49,110 nt of DNA, taken from Parerythrobacter_A sp963761775 (GTDB lineage Bacteria > Pseudomonadota > Alphaproteobacteria > Sphingomonadales > Sphingomonadaceae). The notes below the pieces were generated by a model. That model was not told the origin of the DNA. It worked only from the letters and a program-made list of their open reading frames with translations, and made no database searches. The position numbers were made by a program, and so were the translations under genes. Each line of letters starts with the position of its first letter. Position 1 is the first letter of the stretch. The stretch lies in the NCBI GenBank assembly GCA_963761775.1, contig CAVXIF010000004.1, forward strand, positions 1-49,110, read 5' to 3'. Below, piece after piece: positions 1 through 9,300 of the stretch.

Positions 1-373
1 GTATCTGCGCAAGGTTCGGCATCACTTGAACGAGCAGGACATTCAAAATGCACGAGTGTTTTCGCGTGCTATTACTAAACGCTGAGTGGCAATATCAACC
101 ATGTCGTCGGGTGTGCATCCACAGCCTTCGAACTTCAGGTGTTCTCGGCTATGCAACGTGCCTGTAGGCCAATGGCAACTTATTGTAAAACAATCAGAGT
201 TTCCAACTGCGCGGCGTTTGCTGCAAAAATGATTGATTTGCGCGGTTGATGCTGCAAGAAGCAATTGCGCATGAATGCAAATATCGTTTGTTTTCAAGGG
301 TCAGTTGCGCGGGTCTTCCTGCAGTCTGACAAATAGCTTCCTCGGGGCTTTCTTTCCCGAAAAGCACCGGAGC
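1..373. other. Lower-GC flank with no confident gene
   Basis: This stretch is visibly poorer in G+C than the rest of the window. Frame 2 on the plus strand is open from the window edge to a TGA at 83-85 and encodes 27 residues ending ITKR. That could be the C-terminus of a gene starting outside the window, but 27 codons are too few to identify and an open frame of that length is expected by chance fairly often. An 84-codon minus-strand frame at 43-297 has no recognisable motif. The final part must carry the promoter of the tRNA gene that starts at 374, but I cannot assign clear -35/-10 boxes. Confidence 0.3.
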
Positions 374-449
374 GCCGCTTTAGCTCAGTTGGTAGAGCAC
401 ATCATTCGTAATGATGGGGTCAGAGGTTCGAATCCTCTAAGCGGCACCA
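374..449 (+). tRNA. tRNA-Thr (anticodon CGT)
   Basis: A 76-nt cloverleaf can be drawn. The acceptor arms GCCGCTT and AAGCGGC pair perfectly. The D arm is GCTC/GAGC, and the anticodon stem CATCA/TGATG holds the loop TTCGTAA, giving anticodon CGT, which reads ACG (Thr). The T arm AGAGG/CCTCT has loop TTCGAAT. The 3' CCA is encoded (447-449). The ABC-F gene starts 24 nt downstream on the same strand. Confidence 0.96.
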
Positions 450-473
450 TTCCTTGTACAGTCTGGCCGACAC

Positions 474-2326
474 ATGCTCTCCATCGACAATATCACGGTC
501 CGGCTCGGCGGCCGGGTCATTCTGGACCGTGCCAGTGCGACGGTGCCGGTCGGCGCGCGCATCGGCCTGATCGGGCGGAACGGGGCGGGTAAATCCACCC
601 TGATGAAAACCGTTATCGGCGAGATTGAGCCGGACGATGGCGAGATTACCAAGCCGTCGCGGTCGCGCATCGGCTATATCGCGCAGGAAGCGCCCAGCGG
701 CACGATGACGCCCGAAGCCGTCGTGCTGGCCTCCGCCACCGAACGCGCCGCGCTGATGGAGGAGCTGGAAACCTGCACCGACATGGATCGCATGGGCGAC
801 GTCTATGAACGCCTGCTGGCCATCGATGCCTACAGCGCCCCGTCGCGGGCCGCGAAGATACTGAGCGGGCTGGGCTTCGACGAGGAGATGCAGCAGCGCC
901 CGGTCGAGAGTTTTTCGGGTGGCTGGAAAATGCGCATCGCGCTTGGCGCGTTGCTGTTTTCCGAACCCGATATCCTGCTGCTGGACGAGCCTTCCAACCA
1001 TCTCGACCTGGAAGCGACGCTGTGGCTCGAAAACTTCCTGAAATCCTATCCCGCCACGGTGCTGTCATCAGTCACGAGCGCGACCTTTTGAACAAGGTCG
1101 TCGACCACATCCTGCATCTGGAGGGCGGGCAGCTGAAGCTGTATCCAGGCGGCTACGATGCGTTCGAGAAGCAGCGGGCCGAACACGCCGCACAGCTTGC
1201 TTCGGCCAAGGCATCGCAGGATGCGCAGCGCGCCCGGCTGGAAAACTATGTCGCCCGCAACAGCGCGCGTGCCTCCACCGCCAAACAGGCGCAGTCGCGG
1301 GCCAAGATGCTGGCACGGATGCAGCCTATCGCTTCGCTGGTCGAAGACCCGACCTTGAGCTTCGTGTTTCCCGATCCCGCGGAATTGCGATCGCCGATGA
1401 TTACGCTCGACGGCGCGTCGGTCGGGTACGGGGATGCCGCGCCGATCCTGCGCCGGTTGAGTTTCCGGGTGGATGCCGATGATCGCATCGCGCTGCTGGG
1501 CCGAAACGGCAACGGCAAGACTACGCTGGCCCGCCTGCTGGCTGCGCAACTGGCCCCGGCGGAAGGCGAGATGAATGCGCCGGGTCGTCTGAAAGTCGGC
1601 TATTTCACGCAGTATCAGGTGGAGGAACTGGCAGGCGAGGATACGCCGCTGGACCTGATGGGCCGCGCGATGGAGGGACAGGCGACCAAGGTCATTCGCG
1701 CACAGCTGGGGCGGTTCGGTTTTGCCGGGGAGCGGGCGCAGCAACGTGTCGAAAAACTGTCGGGCGGGGAACGCGCGCGGCTGGCGCTGGCGCTGATTAC
1801 CCGCGATGCGCCGCACCTGCTGATCCTGGACGAGCCGACCAACCACCTCGATGTCGATGCGCGGGAGGCGCTGATCCAGGCGCTGAACGACTATTCCGGC
1901 GCGGTCATCCTGATCAGCCATGACCGGCATATGGTCGAATTGACGGCGGACCGGCTGGTGCTTGTCGATGATGGTACGGCGCGCGAATATGCCGGGAGCA
2001 TGGATGACTACATCGATTTCGTGCTGGGTCGCCAGCCGAAGAAGGGCGATCGGGCGAATGGCGATGCAAAGCCGCGCAAGTCGGGCAAGCCGGCCTCCAA
2101 AGCGAAGACGCGTGCTGCGAAATCGAGAGTGACGGAAGCGGAAAGCGGGATGGCGCGCTTGACCGACGCGCTGGAGGCGCTGGACCGACGCATACTCGAG
2201 GCCGGCAGTGGCGCGGATATGCAGGATATTCTCAAGGACCGTGCGGAGACGGCGGATGCGCTGGCGCGTGCCGAGGAAACATGGCTCGAAGCGGGCACCG
2301 CGCTGGAGGAACTGGCGCAGGGCTGA
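474..2326 (+). pseudogene. ABC-F family ATPase, interrupted by a 1-nt deletion
   Basis: This encodes a duplicated ABC ATPase without membrane segments, the architecture of ABC-F proteins that act on ribosomes (Uup/EttA/YheS group). The first cassette has Walker A GRNGAGKST, signature FSGGWKMR and Walker B LLLDEPSNHLD. The second has GRNGNGKTT, LSGGERARL and LILDEPTNHLD. A charged linker joins them and the C-terminus is Lys/Ala-rich and helical. The frame breaks near 1064-1065: the first part ends soon after PATVL, and the continuation ISHERDLLNKV is in the next frame. Adding one base restores a 617-residue protein, a normal family length. Everything else looks conserved, so a sequencing error is at least as likely as a dead gene. 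Confidence 0.85.
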
Positions 2327-2413
2327 ACCATTGGCCGCGTCCGGCCGGCTTGCAACATGGCGCGCGGGTCGCGATAGGTTGCGGCTCCACAGTTCGCATA
2401 GCACGAGGCCCTT

Positions 2414-3437
2414 CTGCGTCACCGCGTTACCTCTTTCGATGTCGCCGCCGCTGCGGGTGTCAGCCAGTCCACGGTGTCGCGGGCGCTGGGTGGATCGACG
2501 GCAATTACCGAACCGACGCGGGCGCGGGTCGTGGCGGCGGCGGACCGGCTCGGCTATGTCGTCGATGCGCGCGCGGCCACACTGCGGCGGGGGACGACGG
2601 GTACGGTGGCGGTGGTGGTGATCTGTCGACCGGGCGAAGCGGCGAGCGATATAAACCCGTTCTATTTCAGCCTGTTGGGCGCGGTCAGCGCGGCTGCAGC
2701 GGAGGCGGGGCTGGAAACGCTGGTATCGTTTCAGGCAGACGAGGCATCGCTGTTCGGTCGCTATGTCGAGCGCGGGCAGGCCGATGGCGTCATCGTGATC
2801 GGCACCACCACGAACGACGCCGCCTGGGACTACTTTCGCGGACTTGGGAGACAGTCAGGCGGATGGAAAATATGCCTTTTGGGGATCGCCCTTCGACGAG
2901 CTGGAATGGGTGCGTTCCGACAATGTCGCGGGCGGACGGCTGGCGACGCGCACGCTGATCGAGGCGGGCTATCGCGACATCGTGCATATCGGCACCGATG
3001 CGTCGGCGCAGCGCCAGTTCGGGGAGCGGCTGGTCGGATATGAAGAGGCGATGGCCGCTGCGGGACTGGACGCACGCGTTGCAACAATCGACGAGACGGG
3101 CGACCGGCAGATGCAGGGACGGCGCGCGGTGGCGGACCTGCTGGAACGCGGCCAGCCATTCGATGGGCTGTTCGTTGCCTGCGACAGCATCGCGCTGGGC
3201 GCGTTGGCGGAGTTGCAGCGGCGCGGGGTGCGGGTGCCGGAGGAATGCGGGGTGATCGGGTTCGACGGCGTGCTTGCCGGGGCGCACAGCAATCCGCCAC
3301 TGACGACGATCCAGCCCGATTTCGCGATTGCCGGGGCCTTGCTGGTTGAGCGTATGAAGGCGAATGCAGAGGGAGATGATCCGGAACGGCGGGTGCCGGT
3401 AAACCTGGTGATGCGGGGCAGCGTAAAACCGGCGTAG
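2414..3437 (+). pseudogene. LacI-type transcriptional regulator, interrupted by a 1-nt insertion
   Basis: The N-terminus carries a LacI helix-turn-helix (FDVAAAAGVSQSTVSRALGG) followed by the hinge and a periplasmic-binding-protein-like effector domain (VRSDNVAGGRLATRTL, CDSIALGAL, VIGFDG, LTTIQPD). The first half runs in one frame to about 2846, where YFRGLG appears. From about 2850 the homology continues in another frame (DSQADGKYAFWGSPFDELEW). Removing one base between 2846 and 2850 gives a continuous protein of about 340 residues, normal for LacI. The start is uncertain: an in-frame TAG lies at 2399-2401 and no ATG or GTG precedes the HTH, so CTG at 2414 is only a tentative choice. No target operon can be named. 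Confidence 0.75.
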
Positions 3438-3464
3438 GCCGCCGACACCCCACAGGGCGCTTGC

Positions 3465-3488
3465 ACATATAACGATATCTTTATATGT
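3465..3488. promoter_or_regulatory. Near-perfect 24-bp palindrome, probable operator of the methionine operon
   Basis: Positions 3465-3472 (ACATATAA) and 3481-3488 (TTATATGT) are exact reverse complements. The centre CGATATCT contains GATATC, so only one base pair of the 24-bp dyad is mismatched (3473/3480). AT-rich palindromes of this kind are typical ArsR-family operators. The site overlaps the annotated start codon (3485-3487) of the ArsR-type regulator that heads metF and metH, which suggests autorepression and control of the whole operon. The regulator-site pairing is inferred. Confidence 0.7.
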
Positions 3489-4519
3489 CCGTTCGCATGC
3501 GGATAGAAGCCATCATGCGCGCCCTTGCCGATCCGACGCGTCGGCGCGCGATGCGGTTGCTGTCGTCGATGGAATTGTCGGTGGGCGAACTGGCACAGGT
3601 ACTGGCGCAGAGCCAGCCGCGTGTATCGCGCCATGTCGGCATTTTGTGCGAGGCCGGTCTGGCCGAGCGTCACCGCGAAGGCAGCTGGGTGTTCCTGCGC
3701 ACAGCCACCCAGCCTGTCGGTGAAGGCGTCGGGCATATCGGCACGGCTATCGCCGACCTGCTCGCCATTGCCGAACGCGACGATCCGCTGTTCGCCGAAA
3801 CATGCAGCGAGGACCGTCGCAATCTGGCGACGATCCGCGCCGCGCGCGAAACCAGCGCGGAGGCGTTCTTCGCGCGCCATGCCGAAGACTGGGACGAGCT
3901 GCGCCGCCGCCACAGCCCCGACGGGCAGGTCGAGTCGCGCCTGCTGGCGGCCTTGGCCGATGCGCCGCTGGGCACCGTGCTCGATGTCGGTACCGGCACC
4001 GGACGCATCGCCGAACTGCTGGCCGAGCCTGCCGCGCATGTCGTGGCGCTGGACAAGAGCCTCGACATGCTGCGCGTCGCTCGCGCCAAATTGCAGAACC
4101 TGCCCGCCGGTCAGGTCGAGCTGGTGCAGGGCGATTTCACCGCGCTGCCTTTCGCCGCCAACCGGTTTGATACCGTGGTGCTGCACCAGGTGCTGCACTT
4201 CGCCGCTGATCCCGCCACCGCGCTGAAAGAGGCGGCACGGGTCACGCGTCCCGGCGGCCGGATCGCGGTGGTCGATTTCGCCAGCCACGGCCAGGAGGAA
4301 CTGCGCGAACGCTTCGCCCATGCGCGCCTCGGTTTCTCCGACCGGACGATGGAGATGCTGATGCGCGATGCGGGCTACCGCCAGCACCCGCCGCTGACAC
4401 TGGACGGGGGCGAGCTGGTGGTGAAAATCTGGCTGGCGCAGCGCGTGCAGACGACAGACGACGACGATTGTGGGGCGGCCACCGATGCCCGTTCCGATAT
4501 GAGGAAAACAGGACGATGA
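3485..4519 (+). CDS. ArsR-family regulator fused to a SAM-dependent methyltransferase domain (SahR-like)
   Basis: The 344-residue protein has an ArsR winged helix in roughly the first 90 residues (RALADPTRRRAMRLL, then LAQSQPRVSRHVGILCEAGL). A class I methyltransferase fold follows from about residue 140, with motif I VLDVGTGTGRIAELL and later VVLHQVLHFAADP. Fusions of this type heading methionine-cycle genes match the SahR group, which responds to S-adenosylhomocysteine; the methyltransferase-like domain may be the effector sensor, which is inference. It overlaps metF by 4 bp (ATGA), so the two are translationally coupled. The ATG at 3485 lies inside the palindrome and has no visible Shine-Dalgarno. 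The internal ATGs at 3497 and 3515 are credible alternative starts. Confidence 0.85.
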   Translation: MSVRMRIEAIMRALADPTRRRAMRLLSSMELSVGELAQVLAQSQPRVSRHVGILCEAGLAERHREGSWVFLRTATQPVGEGVGHIGTAIADLLAIAERDDPLFAETCSEDRRNLATIRAARETSAEAFFARHAEDWDELRRRHSPDGQVESRLLAALADAPLGTVLDVGTGTGRIAELLAEPAAHVVALDKSLDMLRVARAKLQNLPAGQVELVQGDFTALPFAANRFDTVVLHQVLHFAADPATALKEAARVTRPGGRIAVVDFASHGQEELRERFAHARLGFSDRTMEMLMRDAGYRQHPPLTLDGGELVVKIWLAQRVQTTDDDDCGAATDARSDMRKTGR

Positions 4520-5475
4520 GCGCGACACAGCAACAGCCGACGCTGGACCAGATGCAGGACGCGCGCCTGGCGCTGGACACGCCGCTGTTTTCCGGCCTGC
4601 CCGGCGATATCGGCGCGAGTTTCGAATTCTTTCCGCCCAAGTCCGAGAAGATGGAAGCCAAGCTGTGGGATGCGGTGAAGGAACTGGCCCCGCTGAATCC
4701 CGATTTCGTGTCCGTCACTTATGGAGCGGGCGGCTCCACCCGCGAACGCACCCATGCGACGGTGGCGCGCATCATTGCCGAAGCCGGTATTCCCGCCGCT
4801 GCGCACCTCACCTGCGTCGATGCGACCAAGGCCGAAACGCGCGCCATCGCCGAACGCTATTGGGAGGCGGGCGTGCGCCATATTGTCGCCCTGCGCGGCG
4901 ATGCGGGCGAACCCGGCGCGCCCTTCACCCCGCACCCCGAAGGCTATGCCAGCGCCGCCGAGCTGGTGACGGATCTGAAAAACATCGCGGACTTCGAGAT
5001 TTCGGTCGCCGCCTATCCCGAAACGCACCCTGACGCGGACTGTCCGCAGGCCGACCTCGACAATCTGAAACGCAAGATCGATGCTGGCGCGACCCGCGCG
5101 ATCTGCCAGTTCTTCTTTTCCGCCGACACCTTCTTCCGGTTTCGTGACGCGGTTGCCAAGACGGGTATCACCGCACCGATCCTGCCCGGCATCCTGCCCG
5201 TCACAAACGTGGCGCAGGCGCGCAAGTTCGCGGGGCTGTGCGGGGCGCAGATCCCTGACTGGATGGACGGCCTGTTCGAAGGGCTGGACGAACGCCCTGC
5301 CGCACGCAACCTCGTCGCCGCCACCGTCGCGGCGGAGTTGTGTCGCAAGCTTTATGCAGGCGGTGTGCGCGAGTTTCATTTCTACACGCTCAATCGCGCC
5401 GATTTGGCCTATGCCATCTGCCACATGCTCGGCATGCGACCCAAACCCACGGAAACACTGGAGAAAGCGGCATGA
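4516..5475 (+). CDS. metF: 5,10-methylenetetrahydrofolate reductase
   Basis: MetF reduces methylene-THF to 5-methyl-THF, the methyl donor for methionine synthase; it is a FAD TIM-barrel enzyme. The 319-residue product has the family N-terminal motif FEFFPPKSEKME, followed by FVSVTYGAGGSTRERTHATV, then HLTCV and IVALRGDAG, and ends with the conserved FHFYTLNRAD region. I chose the ATG at 4516 because GAGGAAAACAGG lies just upstream and it overlaps the regulator's stop by 4 bp; the open frame extends back to 4468 but without family similarity. Its stop overlaps the next start by 4 bp (ATGA at 5472-5475). Confidence 0.95.
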   Translation: MSATQQQPTLDQMQDARLALDTPLFSGLPGDIGASFEFFPPKSEKMEAKLWDAVKELAPLNPDFVSVTYGAGGSTRERTHATVARIIAEAGIPAAAHLTCVDATKAETRAIAERYWEAGVRHIVALRGDAGEPGAPFTPHPEGYASAAELVTDLKNIADFEISVAAYPETHPDADCPQADLDNLKRKIDAGATRAICQFFFSADTFFRFRDAVAKTGITAPILPGILPVTNVAQARKFAGLCGAQIPDWMDGLFEGLDERPAARNLVAATVAAELCRKLYAGGVREFHFYTLNRADLAYAICHMLGMRPKPTETLEKAA

Positions 5476-6527
5476 CCGATATGAGCGCACGCGCACGGCT
5501 GAACGCCGCCGCACAGGAACGGGTTCTGGTATTCGATGGCGCATTCGGCACGCAGATCCAGGATCGCGGCCTGACCGAAGCGGATTATGCGGGCGAGCTG
5601 GGGCTGGACGCGGACCAGAAGGGCAATAACGATATCCTTGCGTTAACCCGCCCCGATGTCATCGCCGATATTACCCGTGCCTATCTGGATGCGGGATCGG
5701 ACGTCGTCTCGACCAACACCTTCTCTGCCAACACCATCAGCCAGGCCGATTACGCTGCGGAGAGCGTGGTGCGCGATATCAATGTCGCCAGCGGCAAGCT
5801 GGCCCGCGATCTGGCGGACGAATATGCCGCGAAGGACGGTAGCCCCCGCTTCGTGGCGGGCGCCATCGGGCCGACCAACAAGACCCTGTCGCTCAGCCCC
5901 GATGTCGAAGACCCCGGCTTTCGCGAGATTACTTTCGATTACCTCGTGTCGGTCTACAAGGACCAGGCCGCTGCGCTGGTCGAGGGTGGGGTCGACTTTA
6001 TCCTGATCGAAACGATCTTCGATACGCTGAATGCCAAGGCGGGTATCTTCGCGGTCAAGCAGCTTGAGGCCGAGCTGGGACGCGACGTCCCGGTGATGCT
6101 GTCGATGACACTGACCGACCTGTCGGGCCGCAATCTGTCGGGCCACACGGTGGAGGCGTTCTGGTATGCGGTGCGCCACGCCAATCCGGTCACCATCGGC
6201 CTGAATTGCAGCTTCGGCGCGGAACAGTTGCGCCCGCATGTCCAGCTTCTGAGCCAGATTGCCGATACGCTGGTGCTGGCCTATCCCAATGCCGGCCTGC
6301 CCAACGAGCTGGGTGAATATGACGAAGCGCCCGAGACCACCGCCGCGCTGGTGCGGCAATGGGCACAGAACGGCCGCGTAAATATCCTCGGCGGCTGCTG
6401 CGGCTCGACGCCCGCGCATATCGCGGCGATGTCGCAGGCGGTGGCGGGTCTCGATCCGCGCGCCGTGCCGGAACGCGATACCAAGATGCGGCTGGCGGGG
6501 CTGGAGCCGTTCACGCTCGCGGCCTGA
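5472..6527 (+). CDS. metH: Methionine synthase, homocysteine-binding half (MetH1)
   Basis: This 351-residue protein corresponds to the N-terminal homocysteine S-methyltransferase domain of cobalamin-dependent MetH. It begins with VLVFDGAFGTQIQDRGL and contains the TNTFSAN segment. The zinc-binding cysteines of the family are recognisable in GLNCSFG and in the later GGCCGSTPAHI. Folate, cobalamin and reactivation modules are absent because they are encoded by the next gene. This split arrangement occurs widely in alphaproteobacteria. Translation is coupled to metF through a 4-bp overlap. A REP-like inverted pair separates it from the second half. Confidence 0.93.
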   Translation: MTDMSARARLNAAAQERVLVFDGAFGTQIQDRGLTEADYAGELGLDADQKGNNDILALTRPDVIADITRAYLDAGSDVVSTNTFSANTISQADYAAESVVRDINVASGKLARDLADEYAAKDGSPRFVAGAIGPTNKTLSLSPDVEDPGFREITFDYLVSVYKDQAAALVEGGVDFILIETIFDTLNAKAGIFAVKQLEAELGRDVPVMLSMTLTDLSGRNLSGHTVEAFWYAVRHANPVTIGLNCSFGAEQLRPHVQLLSQIADTLVLAYPNAGLPNELGEYDEAPETTAALVRQWAQNGRVNILGGCCGSTPAHIAAMSQAVAGLDPRAVPERDTKMRLAGLEPFTLAA

Positions 6528-6540
6528 TTTACGTTACTCC

Positions 6541-6628
6541 CGTTCACCCTGAGCTTGTCGAAGGGTTGTTCTTCTTCCCGTGCTGTCCCGAAGTTAAAAC
6601 GGTGCTTCGACAGGCTCAGCACGAACCG
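6541..6628. repeat. Inverted pair of REP-like palindromes (REPIN-like)
   Basis: Two copies of a REP unit lie head to head: 6541-6567 contains CTGAGCTTGTCGAAG and 6600-6628 contains CTTCGACAGGCTCAG. They share the reverse-complementary core CTTCGACARGCTCAG, and each unit also has short self-complementary ends (CCCT/AGGG and GTGC/GCAC). Transcribed, the pair can form a long hairpin between the two metH genes. This core is a common dispersed repeat in Sphingomonadales. It could act as an mRNA-stabilising or attenuating element, which is inference. Confidence 0.8.
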
Positions 6629-6635
6629 TTTTCTA

Positions 6636-9263
6636 GTGAGTGCAACAGTGTCCAACCTTTCCACCGCCAATTTCGTCAATATCGGCGAGCGCACCAATGT
6701 GACCGGCTCCGCGCGGTTCAAGAAGCTCATCATGGGCGACGATTACAACACGGCAGTCGAAGTCGCGCGCAGCCAGGTGGAAAACGGCGCGCAAGTTCTG
6801 GACGTGAACATGGACGAGGGGCTGCTGGATGCGGAACACGCCATGACCACCTTCCTCAAACTGATCGCGGCGGAACCCGATATCGCGCGCATCCCGGTGA
6901 TGGTCGACAGTTCAAAGTGGGACGTGATCGAGGCCGGTATCAAATGCGTCAGCGGCAAGCCCATCGTCAATTCGATCAGCATGAAGGAAGGCGAGGCGCC
7001 GTTTCTGGAACAGGCGCGCAAATGCATGGCCTATGGCGCGGCGGTGGTCGTGATGGCGTTCGACGAAACCGGACAGGCCGACACGCGCGACCGCAAGATC
7101 GAGATTTGCGGACGGGCCTACGATTTGCTGACCGGCATCGGCTTCCCGCCCGAAGACATCATCTTCGACCCCAACATCTTTGCCGTGGCGACGGGCATCG
7201 AGGAGCATGACCGCTACGGCCTCGATTTCCTGGAGGCCGTCACCGCGATCAAGGCGCGCTGCCCCCATGCCAAGACCAGCGGCGGTCTGTCCAATTTGAG
7301 CTTCAGTTTCCGCGGCAACGAGACGGTGCGCCGCGCAATGCACTCGGTGTTCCTGTATCACGCGATCCCGGCGGGGCTGGACATGGCCATCGTGAATGCG
7401 GGCCAGCTGGACGTTTATGACACCATCGACCCGGTGCTTCGCGATGCGTGCGAGGACGTGATTCTGATGCGTCGTAAGGACGCGACCGAACGCCTCATCG
7501 ACCTTGCCGAGAGCTTCAAGGGCACTTCACCCGAAGCGGAAAAGCAGGCGGCGGAATGGCGCGGCTGGGACGTCACCAAGCGGCTGGAACATGCGCTGGT
7601 GAAGGGCATCGACGCGCATGTCGTGGACGATACCGAAGAAGCGCGCGCCGCCATCGACGCGCGCGGCGGGCGGCCCATCGAAGTGATCGAAGGCCCGCTG
7701 ATGGACGGCATGAACGTGGTCGGCGACCTGTTCGGCAGCGGCAAGATGTTCCTGCCGCAGGTCGTGAAATCCGCGCGCGTGATGAAGAAGGCGGTCGCGC
7801 ATCTCATTCCCTTTATCGAGGCGGAAAAGGATGCGCTGCCCGAGCATCAGCGCAAGGCGAAGGGCAAGATCGTGATGGCCACGGTCAAGGGCGACGTTCA
7901 CGATATCGGCAAGAACATCGTCGGCGTGGTGTTGCAGTGCAATGGCTACGACGTCATCGACCTTGGCGTGATGGTGCCATGGCCAACCATCCTGGAAACC
8001 GCCAAAAAAGAGAACGCCGACATTATCGGTCTGTCCGGCCTGATCACGCCATCGCTGGACGAGATGGTGACGGTGGCGGAAGAGATGAAGCAGATGGAAA
8101 TGACCATGCCGCTGCTGATCGGCGGCGCGACCACCAGCAAGGTGCATACCGCGCTGAAAATCGAGCCGGCCTATAACGGACCGGTCATCCATGTGCTGGA
8201 CGCCAGCCGCGCGGTCGGCGTGGCCAGCCGCCTCCTGTCCGACACGCAGCGCGATGCCTTCGTAAAGGATACGGCGAGCGAATATGAAACGGTGCGCGTC
8301 AAGCGCGCGAACAAGGGCAAGTCGAAGCTGCTGCCGCTGGCCGAAGCACGTGCGAACGCGTTTGTCGCCGATATGGCGCAGAAGGCCACGCCGGTCGCAA
8401 AGCCGGGGCTGCATGTGTTCGACGACTGGTCGCTCGCCGATCTGCGCGAGGTCATCGACTGGACGCCGTTCTTCCGCGCGTGGGAACTGCATGGCAATTA
8501 TCCGGCCATCCTGACCGATCCGGTCGTCGGCGAGAGCGCCCAGTCGCTGTGGGACGATGCGCAGGCGATGCTGGACCGGATCGTGGCGGAAAAGTGGCTG
8601 ACCGCGCGCGGCGTGGCCGGGTTCTGGCCCGCGCACCGCGATGGCGACGATGTGGTGCTGGCAGGCGAGCAGACCCGCTTCCCCTTCCTGCGCCAGCAAG
8701 TCGCCAAGTCGCGGGACCGCGCGAACTTCTGCCTCGCCGATTTCATCGATACGGCGGACGACTGGCTGGGCGGGTTTGCCGTCGGCATTCACGGCATCGA
8801 CGACCATTCGGCGCGGTTCCAGGCGGACAAGGACGACTATTCCGACATCCTGCTGAAGGCACTGGCCGACCGTTTCGCCGAAGCCTTTGCCGAGCGGCTG
8901 CACGCGCATGTCCGCACGGATCTGTGGGGTTATGCGCCGGGCGAGCAGTTGACCAATGCCGCGCTAATCAAGGAAGAATATCGCGGCATCCGCCCCGCGC
9001 CGGGCTATCCCGCATGCCCCGATCATTCGCTGAAACCGATGCTGTTCGATCTGCTCGATGCGCCGAAAAACGCCGGTCTGGAGCTGACCGAGAGCTTCGC
9101 GATGTTCCCGACCGCTGCCGTTAGCGGCCTGTATTTCGGGCATGGCGAGGCAAGCTATTTCGGCGTGGCGACCGTGGGACCGGACCAGCTGGCGGACTAC
9201 GCGGCGCGGCGCGATGTGGAACAGTCCACGGCGGAACGCTGGTTAAGGCCCAATCTGGATTGA
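6636..9263 (+). CDS. metH: Methionine synthase, folate/cobalamin/activation half (MetH2)
   Basis: The 875-residue product carries the remaining MetH modules in order. The pterin-binding domain starts FVNIGERTNVTGS. A helical cap follows, then the Rossmann cobalamin domain with the lower-ligand motif GDVHDIGKN (His about residue 422). The C-terminal reactivation domain has the SAM-binding segment RPAPGYPACPD and ends near YFGVATVGPDQL. It must partner with MetH1. The start is uncertain: the frame is open back through the REP pair to 6555, but homology begins just before FVNIGE. GTG at 6636 or 6648 are the best candidates, and neither has a strong Shine-Dalgarno. Confidence 0.92.
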   Translation: MSATVSNLSTANFVNIGERTNVTGSARFKKLIMGDDYNTAVEVARSQVENGAQVLDVNMDEGLLDAEHAMTTFLKLIAAEPDIARIPVMVDSSKWDVIEAGIKCVSGKPIVNSISMKEGEAPFLEQARKCMAYGAAVVVMAFDETGQADTRDRKIEICGRAYDLLTGIGFPPEDIIFDPNIFAVATGIEEHDRYGLDFLEAVTAIKARCPHAKTSGGLSNLSFSFRGNETVRRAMHSVFLYHAIPAGLDMAIVNAGQLDVYDTIDPVLRDACEDVILMRRKDATERLIDLAESFKGTSPEAEKQAAEWRGWDVTKRLEHALVKGIDAHVVDDTEEARAAIDARGGRPIEVIEGPLMDGMNVVGDLFGSGKMFLPQVVKSARVMKKAVAHLIPFIEAEKDALPEHQRKAKGKIVMATVKGDVHDIGKNIVGVVLQCNGYDVIDLGVMVPWPTILETAKKENADIIGLSGLITPSLDEMVTVAEEMKQMEMTMPLLIGGATTSKVHTALKIEPAYNGPVIHVLDASRAVGVASRLLSDTQRDAFVKDTASEYETVRVKRANKGKSKLLPLAEARANAFVADMAQKATPVAKPGLHVFDDWSLADLREVIDWTPFFRAWELHGNYPAILTDPVVGESAQSLWDDAQAMLDRIVAEKWLTARGVAGFWPAHRDGDDVVLAGEQTRFPFLRQQVAKSRDRANFCLADFIDTADDWLGGFAVGIHGIDDHSARFQADKDDYSDILLKALADRFAEAFAERLHAHVRTDLWGYAPGEQLTNAALIKEEYRGIRPAPGYPACPDHSLKPMLFDLLDAPKNAGLELTESFAMFPTAAVSGLYFGHGEASYFGVATVGPDQLADYAARRDVEQSTAERWLRPNLD

Positions 9264-9300
9264 CGGGGGCGCGGCGATGGCACAAACCCTTCCACGTCTT

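Noticed and set aside
43..297. 84-codon minus-strand open frame
   Set aside because: No recognisable motif, no convincing ribosome-binding site, and composition typical of a non-coding frame.
1..449. Possible genomic island boundary at tRNA-Thr
   Set aside because: The low-GC flank lies on the 5' side of the tRNA, whereas integration normally uses the 3' end; no repeat of the tRNA 3' end or integrase is visible.
1046..2422. 458-codon minus-strand open frame opposite the ABC-F gene
   Set aside because: It mirrors a well-supported coding region in a GC-rich genome, where long antisense frames are common; the encoded sequence has no family features.
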